A stretch of DNA of 27,624 nt, taken from Chara braunii. Taxonomy: Eukaryota; Streptophyta; Charophyceae; Charales; Characeae. The notes under the pieces are model-generated. The model was not told where the DNA came from. It saw only the letters and a list, made by a program, of their open reading frames with translations, and ran no database searches. A program made the position numbers and the translations under genes. How positions within the stretch are numbered: the first letter of the stretch is position 1; each line of letters begins with the position of its first letter. The stretch covers positions 630,940 through 658,563 of the forward strand of contig BFEA01000628.1 of the NCBI GenBank assembly GCA_003427395.1. Direction: 5' to 3'. Shown in pieces: positions 16,523 to 26,353 of the stretch.

Positions 16523-18003
16523 ACCAGATCCTTCGTTAATGCCTTAACCTCGTTCATTTCCCTGAAATAGTCCTTCCTCGGTCGTTTCTTATCCTCATTC
16601 ACGCAAATCCCAGCTTCGCGGATATCAACAACAACTTTCAGTCCTATTTTTACAAAACTATCATTAATTTCCTGCATCAATCTCCCAACCCTCCTCGTTC
16701 CATTCTCGCAAACGAGATTACGAGCATTTCTGACGAAATCACACACATTCCTTAAGTCACTAAGCTTGCAGAGAACATGACCCTCCACTTTGGGAAGGCT
16801 ACTATCTTCAAAAGTGCAGATTCCCACCGAATGTTGTGACACATTTAGGTGGTTATGGAGAAACTGACCAATCGAGCGGTTCTTACCCCACGTAACGAGC
16901 AGTTTCTGACATCCAAACGAAGCCATTGGCTCAGGCAATTGTGTTTGAATCTTTCCAACAACCAACTCCCGAATTGAATGCAAAGAAATCTCCCTATCAT
17001 ACGTTACACTAATACTGAATTGTTTCCGTAGGTTAACACCAAACTTATTTCAAATAACACAAGACAGAATATCACGAAGCGTTGACCGTGTCTCGGGTCT
17101 CGAAAAACATTTCACCGCACGAAAGAGAGACATCAATTTCACAAGATCCAACTTATAAAGTCGCTTCTTACACCAAGGATTCCTGATGACCTGGTGTAAC
17201 TGTCGTTTCAGATCAGAATTAGCCTTTGATGGAGCTTTCGATTTCAGGTCGATAAGCTCAAAATCCCCTCCTTCCTCGAATCTTTTCCTGAAAACACCGA
17301 TCCGGCCCACATCACTTCCTACATGTATCACACTCGTTCCAATCTCCCGACTAACGATCTTCCATTCCTGTGCCCAAATCTCACCTCCTTCTGAACTAAA
17401 TTTATTCTCGTCCTTCCATGCCGTCCTATATACTTCAACTAATCTCACGCTTCGCGTCCCTTTACAATTGAACACAATAGGCTTCTCTTTCCGGATCCGA
17501 GCAGATCTAATGACCTTCCGCTCCTTCCTCCCCTTTCGTTTCTTTTTACTCCTCCGCTTTCTTTTCCCTTTCGAATTCAAGGCTGGCGACCATTTCCCAA
17601 TATACACTCGTTCCACCCTCTCGAGTTCCTTCACCGGAACAAAAGCAATGGGTACCACGGTATAGTTCGAAAAACCCCAACGCCTAAACCGAAAGTTCAG
17701 TCGAGAATTCCTAGTCCCTTCCCTATGATTAGTCCTATACGTATATTCTTCCCACCTGGTCAACAGACTCCGACTAGTTTGACCAATATAAGGCTTCCTA
17801 GTACCTGGGTCAATGAGCAAATAAACACAACCCTCGTTCCTCTCCCAATTCGTAGCATCAACATCATTTAAGTCCAACCAGGTGCCCAAATACTTACTCC
17901 CTCATTGTATTTCCCCACGAAGAACTAACCAAACTAACATATATCTAAGCACAAGCTCCGTTAACTCACGCAACCTCCGGACTCCTATCGTCGGATCCGT
18001 CAT
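16471..18003 (-). pseudogene. PLE2 GIY-YIG endonuclease and linker, interrupted
   Basis: One frame runs from the ATG at 18003 to 16471 with two TGA codons, at 17904-17902 and 17052-17050. The endonuclease has CVYLLI and KPYIGQTSRSLLTRW (GIY-YIG core with the catalytic Arg of the TRW motif), a Glu in VERVYIGKW as likely metal ligand, and the closing WSPALNS. The His seen in PLE1 (REHV) is Tyr here (EEYT). A very basic KRKRRSKKKRKGRKERK stretch follows, a possible nuclear or nucleic-acid binding segment. The part after 17052 holds a VEGHV motif that lacks the CxC seen in PLE1. The first TGA aligns with a Trp of PLE1 eight residues before a shared Trp. Endonuclease before RT is the permuted order. 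Confidence 0.82.
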
Positions 18004-18049
18004 AAATAGTCGCCGTAAGTCCAGGTACTTACCTAGATCTTGCCAGATC

Positions 18050-19505
18050 TCACTGGTGGGGCGGGTTGCTACTCCCAGGCAGGTCCTTGTCTGCCGGTGC
18101 ATCCCTCGTAGTTTCGCGTGGTGCCTCCCGAATGACCACTCCCGTACATGGTTTGGCTGTCACCTCCCGAATAACAACATCACCTCTCGGTCTAGGTGAT
18201 GTACCTTGCGGAGCTGATGCGCTAAAGTACATGGCGCGCAATTCGGTCAGCTCATCCACAGCCTCCGGTCTCCCCCGATAAACCACTCCGGCTTCGTAAC
18301 ACATGGCCTCGATCGTCGCTTTCAATTTCTTCCCAAAAAATCTTCGAATCGCCTTCTTCAAAGCAATGACGGTATTAAAGTCATCCGCCACTGGTGCTCC
18401 TTCCCATAGGCTGAATTCCCTTAGCGGGAAACCTATTCCATCCTTCTGTCGAGTCCGATGTACAGAGACTCTAAGTCTTGGAGATTCCTCCTCCACCCCC
18501 GCAGCCCTGAGTGTTACCGTAGCTCCTCTTCCGACCTTCGTTGGAGTCTCGCCTTGAGGGTTAACTTGGCACGCCTGTTGTGGCTGTCTTTTTCGTTTCT
18601 CCAATCTCTCCTTCGGTTCCTCTGGCTCTTCATCCGACTCCGATTCGGTCACTTTAGCTTTACCTTTGACCGCACGTTCTGACACAACCATTCTTATTAG
18701 TCTTGCTTCAAACATTCGTTCGAACTCCTCCTTTAAGGACTCCTTCTGCTTGGCCAGTAACATCTCCAGCTTCCATTCTCTATCGGCCTGCTTTTCTTCT
18801 TTGGCCTTTTTCTTTTGGAGTCCCACTCGACTCTTCTCCTCCTTGGCTGCTTTCTCCTCATCCTCACGTTTCTTCCTTTCTTCAACAACCTTCTTCGCGG
18901 CTTCCTTCTTCTCCTCCAACTCCAGCTGCTTGGTCGTATACCTACACATCTCCCGAATTCCCTCCTCCAACTCCTTGCTCAGACCAACCGCAACGGCAGC
19001 TTTATTGGAGCTGCTCGAAGTACTGCGGGGCTCGCTCACCGCCTTGATTCCCATGATTCCCTTGATAGGAATTACCTTGATTGCCTTGATTATTACCCTG
19101 TCGCGGGGCGTTACACTCCCGGCTGATGTGTCCATACTGATGGCAGTTATAGCACTCGGCCGATCTTTTCCAATCCCTGCTGCTACTCTCTTGATTACCC
19201 CCGTTATTGTTCCACTCATTCCCACCATTGCCTTTCCATCCTCCATTCCCTCCGTTGCCTCCATTACCATTCCAGTTGTTACCTTTGTTACCCCTGTTCT
19301 TGCTATCCCCTCCATTATTCTCGTTCCATCAGTTTCCGTCATTCCCTCCTCCGTTACTATTCCCATTTCAACCTCCTCCGCCTCCTCCGTTCCCGTTTGG
19401 CCCTCCATGGTTCCAGTTCCCTCCGTTCCCGCCATTATTACCAACATCATTCTCCCCATTCCCCGGTCCATTCCATTGACCTCTACCATTCCCATTGGAT
19501 CCCAT
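18050..19505 (-). pseudogene. PLE2 ORF1: Gag-like CCHC zinc-knuckle protein, interrupted
   Basis: The start is the ATG at 19505-19503, giving MGSN as in PLE1. The N-terminal ~130 residues are Gly/Asn-rich with scattered Trp. The same frame contains two TGA codons (19370-19368 and 19331-19329) and then the knuckle CYNCHQYGHISREC (CX2CX4HX4C). After a Gln/Asn/Gly segment a frameshift near 19030-19060 leads into the frame open to 18050, with SSSSNKAAVAVGLSKELEEG, a long Lys/Glu coiled coil, SESDEEPEEP, and a C-terminal block (LKATIEAMCYEAGVVYRG ... LTELRAMYF) that matches PLE1. The opposite-strand frame at 18666-19541 is its shadow. Likely role by analogy: RNA binding and particle assembly. Confidence 0.8.
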
Positions 19506-19563
19506 CACCAAATCTCGATCGTAACAAAACTCCACACGTAAGCTCGTGCCATGTATCTTGTAA

Positions 19564-19576
19564 CAAAAAGGCACTG
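19564..19576. repeat. Target-site duplication of PLE2, right copy
   Basis: CAAAAAGGCACTG, identical to 14661-14673, immediately upstream (minus sense) of the PLE2 leader. Confidence 0.75.
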
Positions 19577-20420
19577 CATTGACAGCAGATGGACCAGTTT
19601 TCAGAAAGTGGCTACCATGTCTCATTCGAAAGGGCGACGGTCTGTGAGTATGACGCACAGCCTAACCACAAAATCCCAGTTACAAAATTGCAGATTATGA
19701 AATTTTGCTATCTGTGTGTGAGTATGCCCTCACACTCCAACCCATATTTCCAAATTCACAAGAAAACACGTCCACGACGGATCACATATACTTCCCAAAT
19801 CCCCAATTGCATTGTTTCTGTGCCCGTGTCTCAGCGGCTTGGGAAGCCACTGGGGATGGGATTTTGTGGTCACGTCTAGAGGTGACCGCATATGCCCTAC
19901 TTTTTTTTCGAGTTTTTTTTAAATTAGCCAAAACTTTCAAAACTCGTTCACAAAAGTCTTGCAATATTGGAACAGTGAAGATGTGCAGAAGGTAAATTGA
20001 AAAAACAAAACAAAAGAGTTCAGGGGTGGTGCTGTGTGACCAGCAAAGCACCAATTACCCATTTCTCCACAAGGTCGGGACCTTGTCCTATTAGCAATAG
20101 GGGGTAATTGCAGAAATATTGCGTTTTCGACCTTTGGTAGCAGAAATGTTGAGCGGGTCTGAAAGATCTATTCTTGCAAGGAAAGTGGGACCCCACCTGC
20201 AAATACTTTGCTGTGAAACTACTGGGACCTCTACATTTTCGCAACCAAACTTGGCCCCCACCAATATTTTTGTTGTGAAACTACCGTGGCGCTATTTTGA
20301 AACATACCCTAGTAATGGTAAAGCAGGGTGACCACTGGTGAGCCTAAAACCACAAATCCCCCTTTTCCAAATCACCATACTTTGTGGTTTTAGGGTCACA
20401 GTGTGAGTATGCCCTGAGGA
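19577..20420. repeat. Repeat region right of PLE2
   Basis: This continues the region left of PLE2: 19579-19630 resembles 14610-14661, and GTGTGAGTATG motifs recur at 19716 and 20401. ACAAGGTC-GG-GACCTTGT (20071-20088) is a perfect palindrome apart from its two-base centre, and TGGTCACGTCTAGAGGTGACC (19867-19887) is a looser one. No coding gene is seen. Confidence 0.5.
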
Positions 20421-20663
20421 TGAACGTCTACTCATGCGGATGTGAGTTCATTCTGAGCAAACTAAGGGAGATTGAGATGCCAAATCGAAATTTGAGCAAG
20501 ACACTGTAGTTCTCAATCCTCAAGATTTTCATGATTACACTAGGACGATTTCTTTTAAGCTGCAGGGGTGATTCCGGTCAGATTCATCCAGGCCGGACCG
20601 ACTTTGTAAACAGATACATTTACAAATATCCTATTGCGAGTATGCACGGAGTTGAGCGTTGTT

Positions 20664-21186
20664 GAACTCTTAGAATTATCCTTCTGACAATGAAGGGATT
20701 GCATGTTGCCTTCATGGTGAAAGGGCTAAGTCTAAGAGCCTCACTCCACTACTCTCCGCTATACAAAATTTCGTATAGTTGGTGGACAACTCTCAGTATC
20801 GTTCAAAGCCTTCGGAACGAGGCATCGCTCCACTAACTGTCCACTATGTAACTCCCCAATTCGTGAGTTCACTAAGAGACATCATCGTAGCACTGCAAGA
20901 CACGACCTCTATAGCATTTAGTCTGCCCAGACTCCAGGCTCGCTGCCGAAAAGGCGGAGGTCTGTGGCGTCCGCGAAACGACTTGTGCAGGCTGGGAGCT
21001 ATACAAAAATGAACGGTCTATTTTCCACACTATTTCTGACAACCGTCGAAGCCATTTCAAACACGGATAGTGGACAGTAAGTGGAGCGACATCCCACTGT
21101 CCATTTTTTTACAGTGGACCGTAGTGGAGCGACGCCTTAAGAGTTCATTAGTGTAGAGAACTTGAGAAGGGTAATTCTAGGAGTTC
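20664..21186. repeat. Long foldback (MITE-like) element
   Basis: Outer arms GAACTCTTAGAATTATCCTTCT (20664-20685) and its inverse (21165-21186) match at 20 of 22 positions; inner arms 20824-20847 and 21067-21090 match at 22 of 24 (TCGCTCCACT.ACTGTCCACTAT). GCCTCACTCCACTAC and GTAGTGGAGCGACGCC form a further pair. The element folds along most of its ~520 bases. No clear TSD found. Confidence 0.6.
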
Positions 21187-21327
21187 AGTATAGGCTTAGG
21201 AGTACTCATGAGTCGGCGAAAAAAAAACTTCACAAAAGAATATTGTATATATATAAGAAATAAAACATTAGCCTTCTGTTCCTAACTTGGTACTCCCTCG
21301 CACAATTCAAACCCTTCTCAATTTAGG

Positions 21328-21530
21328 GCCTCGCCACACCAAACAGGGAAATGTTTCAAGAGTTGTCAGACGATATCAAGAGTTGTATTTTCAAGAGTTT
21401 TCGGCCCCTTGCCACGCAACACTCTTGAAACGGTGACAGTGCCAGACAAAGTATGCAAAAAAACAGTCGTACAACTTTGTTTTTTTTTTAATGGCGTCAG
21501 GATAAAGGCCTAACAACTCTTGAAACAAGT
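21328..21530. repeat. Small inverted-repeat cluster (TTTCAAGAGTTGT)
   Basis: TTTCAAGAGTTGT near 21353 faces ACAACTCTTGAAAC near 21511, with more copies of CAAGAGTT between them and a near-repeat of GGGCCTCGCCACACC as GGCCCCTTGCCACGC. It looks like a small MITE or foldback. It abuts the truncated 3' end of the gypsy RT, so it may have caused or marked that truncation. Confidence 0.4.
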
Positions 21531-21539
21531 TGTGCATCC

Positions 21540-22210
21540 TTCAGGAACTGCAACACTTCCTTAAGGTGTCTCATGTGCTCCTCCATCGACTTGCTGAAGA
21601 TTAGTATGTCATCCAAATAAACAACAACAAATCAATCGATCTCACTGCGAAACATCTTGTCCTTGAGACTTCGTAAGGTGGGCGGTGCATTCGTGAGCCC
21701 GAAGGGCATGATGGTAAACTCATACAGCCCATCATGAGTTTCAAATGCAGTTTTATGCTGGTTTGCAAGGTTGACTTCAGTCTGGTTATAACTGGACTTG
21801 AGGACGATCTTGCTAAAGACCTTGCATTTGCAAGGTTGACTTCAGTCAGGTTATAACTGGACTTGAGGTCGATCTTGAAGAAGACCTTGCATCGACCTGC
21901 AACATCAAGCAAATCATCAATGTGTAGTATAGGGTATGCATTCTTTATTGTTAGTCTGTTGAGTCTGCCGTAATCAATACACATCCTTAGTTTGCCTTCT
22001 TTCTTAGGAACAAACAAAACGGGTGCACCGAATTCGGATTCATTCGGCCTGATCCATCCTTTTTCAAGCATGTCATCAATCTGTCTTTGCAACTCCTTCA
22101 ATTCGCCTGAGCTCATTCGATAGACACAACCTTTTGGAGGAGTGTTACCTTCTATCAACTCAATCTTGTGTTGGACCGGACTCAAGGGAGCTCCACGAGG
22201 TACGACTCAA
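21540..22210 (-). pseudogene. Ty3/gypsy reverse transcriptase fragment, frameshifted
   Basis: The minus strand encodes a gypsy RT N-terminus: GWIRPNESEFGAPVLFVPKK, RMCIDYGRLNRLTIKNAYP and FKIDLKSSYN (motif A region). A 65-bp tandem duplication (21762-21826 and 21827-21891) then shifts the frame. In another frame the motif FTIMPFGLTNAP and the catalytic YLDD (around 21607-21621) follow, with an in-frame TGA shortly before YLDD. The frame ends soon after, at the small inverted-repeat cluster, so the rest of RT, RNase H and integrase are absent. A plant-type gypsy relic. Confidence 0.85.
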
Positions 22211-22222
22211 ACTTCGGGGAAT

Positions 22223-22601
22223 TCATTGAAAAGACTGCAAATCTCTTATGGGATCTCCGAAGGTGACATTTAAAATCTTGCAAGCATTATCGGACTGCAT
22301 AAGTGCATCGCGAACAACAGGATTTGAAGTTGAACCGTTTGGACAAGAAGTAGATTCAGTAAAGGTAGAAGGAGAGGTAGAAGTAGTTACATTGGAAGTA
22401 GAAACAACATGCAAATATGTATAGCAAAAATAGAAGGCACGTTGGCATGCCTACAAAGGCTATATACATTTGCTCATCATTTTTTTGTTTGTGTCACTTC
22501 TTACAAAATGTCATTGCGTTGAGAAAAGTCACTTAGAAGTTGTGCGGTTCGTCCAAGAGGACTGGATGCTCGTACACCATCGCATCTTTGACCATAAATT
22601 G
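22223..22601 (-). pseudogene. Gypsy protease-RT linker remnant
   Basis: Ser/Thr-rich frames of low complexity lie between the protease-like and RT parts of the same element. No domain is recognisable, but position and orientation place it inside the gypsy polyprotein. Confidence 0.4.
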
Positions 22602-22934
22602 TTAATGATTCCACCTGGTTCTTTGACATCGGGCCAACAACAAACCTAAATCAATAATTGCGTCGAAATGACACTTATCAAGGAAATAGAAGTTCAACTC
22701 ATGTATGATTGTGCAGTCTGCATCAAAGGTAGTGTGCACACCTTTGAATGCATGCGCATATGTGACAACCTCGTGACGGCCCACTTGGGTCCGACAAGGA
22801 TTCGGCAAAGGCATTTGCTTTATTCCCAAGCATGCCTTATAAATGTCATATGGTGAGAAGAAGTTGGCATTTGCATCACAATCACTGAACGCATGGATGT
22901 ATCGACCATTAATGTGGAGCTTGAAGAAGATCAA
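22602..22934 (-). pseudogene. Gypsy retropepsin-like protease remnant
   Basis: The frame has LHINGRYIHAF, then SDCDANANFFSP where a retropepsin has D-(S/T/C)-G-A, and KCHFDAIIDLGLL, which corresponds to the late DxIIG(L/M)D.L motif. Asp replaces the Gly next to the catalytic site, and the late motif also carries a changed residue. Its place upstream of the RT is right for gag-protease-RT order. Inactive. Confidence 0.6.
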
Positions 22935-23043
22935 CTTCGTTTTCCCCTGCGTGAACTCTTGCTTCGAACTGGTAAGCCAAGGAACACACTAGGTCAGCAT
23001 CTAGCCCTCGATCGTCACGAAGAGTAAAACCATTTGCACCGGC

Positions 23044-23859
23044 CTAGTAATGGGACTCCATCAGATCATATGATGCAAAACGGATGTTGCCTCCATGTCG
23101 TTTGTAACCAAAGGTTTTCTTCACGCTACCTGTTGTGTGGAAGAGGTCTTGTGTCTCTAGCCTAATTACGTCCTTCATGAGGGAAATTCGGTCTGTATAT
23201 TCGTCGAGTCCTAACTCAAAACGATTGGTAATGGTCAAGGCTATGATATGTCTTTGACAATATCTAGACTTAATTGTGTTATCATCTCCAAGCCGAGTGC
23301 GGCTAAAAGACTGTTGAGATGTATCATCAGGTCTTCCATACTCTTGGCCCACATGCTACGTTTGACATAGTCAAACCGGTATTTGCTTTTGCTACAACGT
23401 GTGGATCCTGATAGCGTTTCAAGAAGAGTTCCTTGAGTTTAATGATCAAAGTGACCTTCCGCCACTTATTCATGTTCGGTCTGGCGTATCCGGCCGGTAT
23501 GGCTTGGAGGTCTATCCAGCTTTATACTTCGTGCATGAAATTGGTTCCCACGATAACCGATTGAGTAACCGGGTGAGTTCCCAAAATGTTGAAATATGCT
23601 CGATAACCGAGAGCCAGGAAATGACATCGTCCTTCCCGTCGTATCTAAGCTGTAATACGACCGTTTTCTCATCGACATAGGGAAAATCATTGTTAGGAAC
23701 AGGATTTGTAGGAACAAGAACTGAGACTGCACCAGTCACAGAGCTCCCTGCGCCGCAACTTTGTGCAACAGTAGTGGAAGGCGCACTTGTTGCAGGTCCT
23801 ATATTCATCAAGCTCAAGGATGAAGAAGAAAAGAAAGAAACAAAGATAATTTTTTTCAT
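23044..23859 (-). pseudogene. Gypsy Gag remnant
   Basis: The minus strand starts with a Ser/Thr/Pro-rich leader, then NDFPYVDEKTVVLQLRYDGK and WLSVIEHISTFW, followed in other frames by a W-rich segment with LIIKLKELFLKRYQDP, a pattern typical of plant gypsy Gag. At least three frames are needed, so it is decayed. Its upstream end is cut at 23867 by the insertion of a nested transposon. Confidence 0.55.
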
Positions 23860-23866
23860 TTTTTTC

Positions 23867-24900
23867 CTAGGCTACCAGCCGGGCGGCCCGGGTCCTGGGT
23901 GGCCAGCTTGTGCAAGGACCAGGGAAGTTCCCAGCAAAAAAAAAAAAATCAAAAAAATCCAAAAAAAGACTATGTTATGCAGAAATATAAATTGAACTAG
24001 GGTTACAAGCCCGTACGTACGGAGACCCCGAGCGGACCTCCGTACGTTCAGGCGTACGGGGTCTCGTACGGGGTCCGAACCCGACAGCATTCGGCCCCCG
24101 CCAAAAATTATGTCGGGGCCGAAAAATATTTGTTTTCTTTTGAATTTTTTTTATGAGTTCTCTATGACCTGCGGTACATGCCCATAAATTTTCAAGTCAT
24201 TTGGCTTAGCCGAATAAGAATTAAAAATCGCCAAAGATGGCGGTGTCAAAACGTGCTCGCCCACGTTTTTATGACTTTCTACTTTTTGTTTTCACTTTAG
24301 TTCGGGGTCTAAACAATTTTATTATTTTTTGAAACTTTTTTAGTGGGTTTTCTATTATGTGGAGTACATATCTATAAATTTTCAGGGCACTTAGCTATGC
24401 CAAGAAAAAATAAAAAATCGCCAAAGATGGCGTTGTCAAAAACATGCTCCCCCACTCACTAAATTTAATTATCTTTTTATTTTTATTTATTTTTATTATT
24501 AGTATTTAATCTGTCTATTTTATTTATATTTCAAATTTGGTAAGGAATTCGGATGTAATTTTCAGGCAAATCTTAGTTAATTTATTTTTTTCCATAACAT
24601 AGTGTTTTTTCAGATTTTTTTAATGACCTTTTTTTTTTTTTTTTTCGGTCCGCGTTCGGGCCGAACGGCCGAACGCAACCCCAAGGGGTCCCATACGTTC
24701 GGGCGTTCGGGTTCGGGCGTTCGGCCCGTCCTGAACGCCGGTTACCTTGAACTGAACAACTTTTGCATCAGGGTCACATCGAATTTCTTCACCAATTTTA
24801 AAATAAAACATAAAACTTAAAAATAAGTTTTTTGTTTTTATTTTTTTTATTTTTTTTTAATCAGCCGGGCAAGTGACCCTGGGCGACTCTGGTAGCCTAG
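23867..24900. mobile_element. Outer non-autonomous DNA transposon, interrupted
   Basis: CTAGGCTACCAG (23867-23878) and CTGGTAGCCTAG (24889-24900) are perfect 12-bp terminal inverted repeats; similarity continues inward (GCCGGGC, CAGGGTC/ACCCTGG). TTTTTTTC stands directly outside both ends (23859-23866 and 24901-24908), a perfect 8-bp duplication though of low complexity. Without the nested insertion the element is only ~275 bp. An 8-bp TSD suits the hAT superfamily. A lone end of the same family lies at 26354. Confidence 0.6.
23998..24749. mobile_element. hAT-like non-autonomous element, copy 1 (nested)
   Basis: A 752-bp unit inside the outer element, flanked by AATTGAAC (23990-23997) and AACTGAAC (24750-24757), an 8-bp TSD with one mismatch. 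Ends are TAGGGTTAC... and ...GGTTACCTTG. GC-rich subterminal parts carry repeated CGTACGTTCGGGCG/CCGAACG motifs, as transposase-binding arrays of hAT elements do. The AT-rich centre holds two ~190-bp repeats, each with the hairpin CGCCAAAGATGGCG (24229 and 24419). No transposase is encoded. Confidence 0.7.
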
Positions 24901-24901
24901 T

Positions 24902-25340
24902 TTTTTTCGTTTTTTTTTTGTTTTGTTTTTTTTTATTTTTTTTCGGTTTTTTCTTCGTATTCTATAAACAGTGTACATAACTGTGAGTCCCATAATTTTT
25001 ATATTTTCTGCATTTGTGTACATAACTGTGTTTGTATGTGAGTCCCATAATTTTTATATTTTGTGTAAAAGTTAGTCTACATCTATCGTTTTTTTTTGTA
25101 TTGTAAAAGTTCTTAAGTTTTTGAGGCGCCATCGGCTAAGGATATCATTATTCTGGCAAGCATAATTTTGGGATAGAGTTATTCAATTTCTGAAGGGAAG
25201 ATGACAAACTTGTAAAAGAAATTAAATTTTTATCCATTTAATTAGAGTCGAATAATTTTTATGTTTTGTATTGAAGTTAGTGTACATAACTGTATCTGTT
25301 TTTGAGTTGAGTTTCTTAGTCGAGAACGGCGAAGGATATC
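24902..25340. repeat. AT-rich stretch with short tandem repeats
   Basis: GTGTACATAACTGTG...AGTCCCATAATTTTTATATTTT is repeated from about 24970 and 25016, with a related piece at 25270. The segment around 25127-25215 (GGATATCATTATTCTGG ... TTATTCAATTTCTGA) is homologous to the two flanks of copy 2 joined together, so it represents an unoccupied version of that insertion site. No gene. Confidence 0.55.
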
Positions 25341-25348
25341 ATCATATT

Positions 25349-26112
25349 CAGGGTTACCAGGTCGTGCGTACAGAGGGCCCTGGGCGGACCTCCGTACGTT
25401 CGGGCGTTCGGGGTCCCGTACGGGGCCCGAACCCGACGGCGCTCGGCCCCCGCCAAAAATTATATCGGGGCCTAAAAATATATTTTTTTTCTGAATTTTT
25501 TTGTATGATTTCTCTACAACGTGAGGTACATACCTATACATTTTCAAGTTATTTGATTCAGCCAAAAAAGAATTAAAAATCGCCAAATATGGCGGTGTCT
25601 AAACGTGCTCGCCCACGTTTTTTTTTTACTTTTGACTTTTTGTTTTCGCTTTAGTTCGGGGTCTAGATAATTTTATTATTTTTTGAAACTTTTTTAGTGT
25701 TTTTTTTATTATGTGAAGTACACATCTGTAAATTTCAATGACATTTCGCTTTGCCAAAAACAAATGAAAAATCGCCAAAGATGGCGGTGTCGAAAACATG
25801 CTCGCTCACTCACTAAATTTAATTCTATTTTTATTTTTATGTATTTTTATTATTAGTATTTGTTCTGTGTATTTTATTTTTATTTCAAATTTCGTAATGA
25901 ATTGAGACGAAATGCTCGGGCAAATCTTGTCTAATGTATTTTTCTCCATAACATATCTTTTTTTCAGATTTGCTTGATGACTTTTTTTTTTTTTTTTTTT
26001 TTTTTTTTGGGTCTGCGTTCGGCTCGAACGGCCGAACGCATCCGCAAGGGGTCCCATGCGTTCAGGCGTTCAATTTCAGGCGTTCAGCCCGTCCCAAACA
26101 CCGGTTACCCTG
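25349..26112. mobile_element. hAT-like non-autonomous element, copy 2
   Basis: 764 bp with ends CAGGGTTACC and GGTTACCCTG (9 of 10 complementary). ATCATATT (25341-25348) and ATCATATC (26113-26120) form an 8-bp TSD with one mismatch. It has the same internal structure as copy 1: GC-rich ends with GTTCGGGCG motifs, two ~190-bp inner repeats with CGCCAAAxATGGCG, and a T-run near the right side (25982-26008). A paralogous empty site at 25127-25215 supports the boundaries. This is the best-preserved copy. Confidence 0.75.
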
Positions 26113-26120
26113 ATCATATC

Positions 26121-26353
26121 ACCATTCTAGCGACCATAATAATAGGCTTATTCAATTTGTGAACATAAGACGATCAATTTGAAAAAACAAATTCTGTATT
26201 TGTGCTCATTAATTAATTATTTACTTTATTTGCTTACTATTTTATTATTTTTATTAATTTTTATACTTTTTTATTTTTATTATTTAATTATGATTTTGAT
26301 TATTATATTATTTTATTTATTTTTATTTCCTTATTTGTTTTTTACTTTTTATC
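26121..26353. other. AT-rich sequence, no feature
   Basis: A long stretch almost entirely of A and T. The predicted frame is a run of Leu, Ile, Phe and Tyr codons produced by composition alone. Confidence 0.5.

Larger units (their letters stand above)
14674..19563 (-). mobile_element. PLE2: Penelope-like retroelement with N-terminal GIY-YIG and Gag-like ORF1
   Basis: About 4.9 kb between 13-bp duplications. On the minus strand: a short leader, ORF1 (19505-18050), ORF2 with endonuclease (18003-16471), RT (16522-15239), a 3' region holding a canonical hammerhead (14945-14891), then a ~217-base tail. There is no 5' pseudo-LTR. Domain order equals that of PLE1, but the protein sequences are well diverged, so they are separate lineages. 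Disruptions are four in-frame TGA codons and two frameshifts, while the RT itself is continuous; insertion may be fairly young. Confidence 0.85.

Noticed and set aside
18666-19541. 291-codon plus-strand frame
   Set aside because: Antisense shadow of the low-complexity PLE2 ORF1; runs of Ser, Pro, Leu and Ile reflect the opposite strand's composition.
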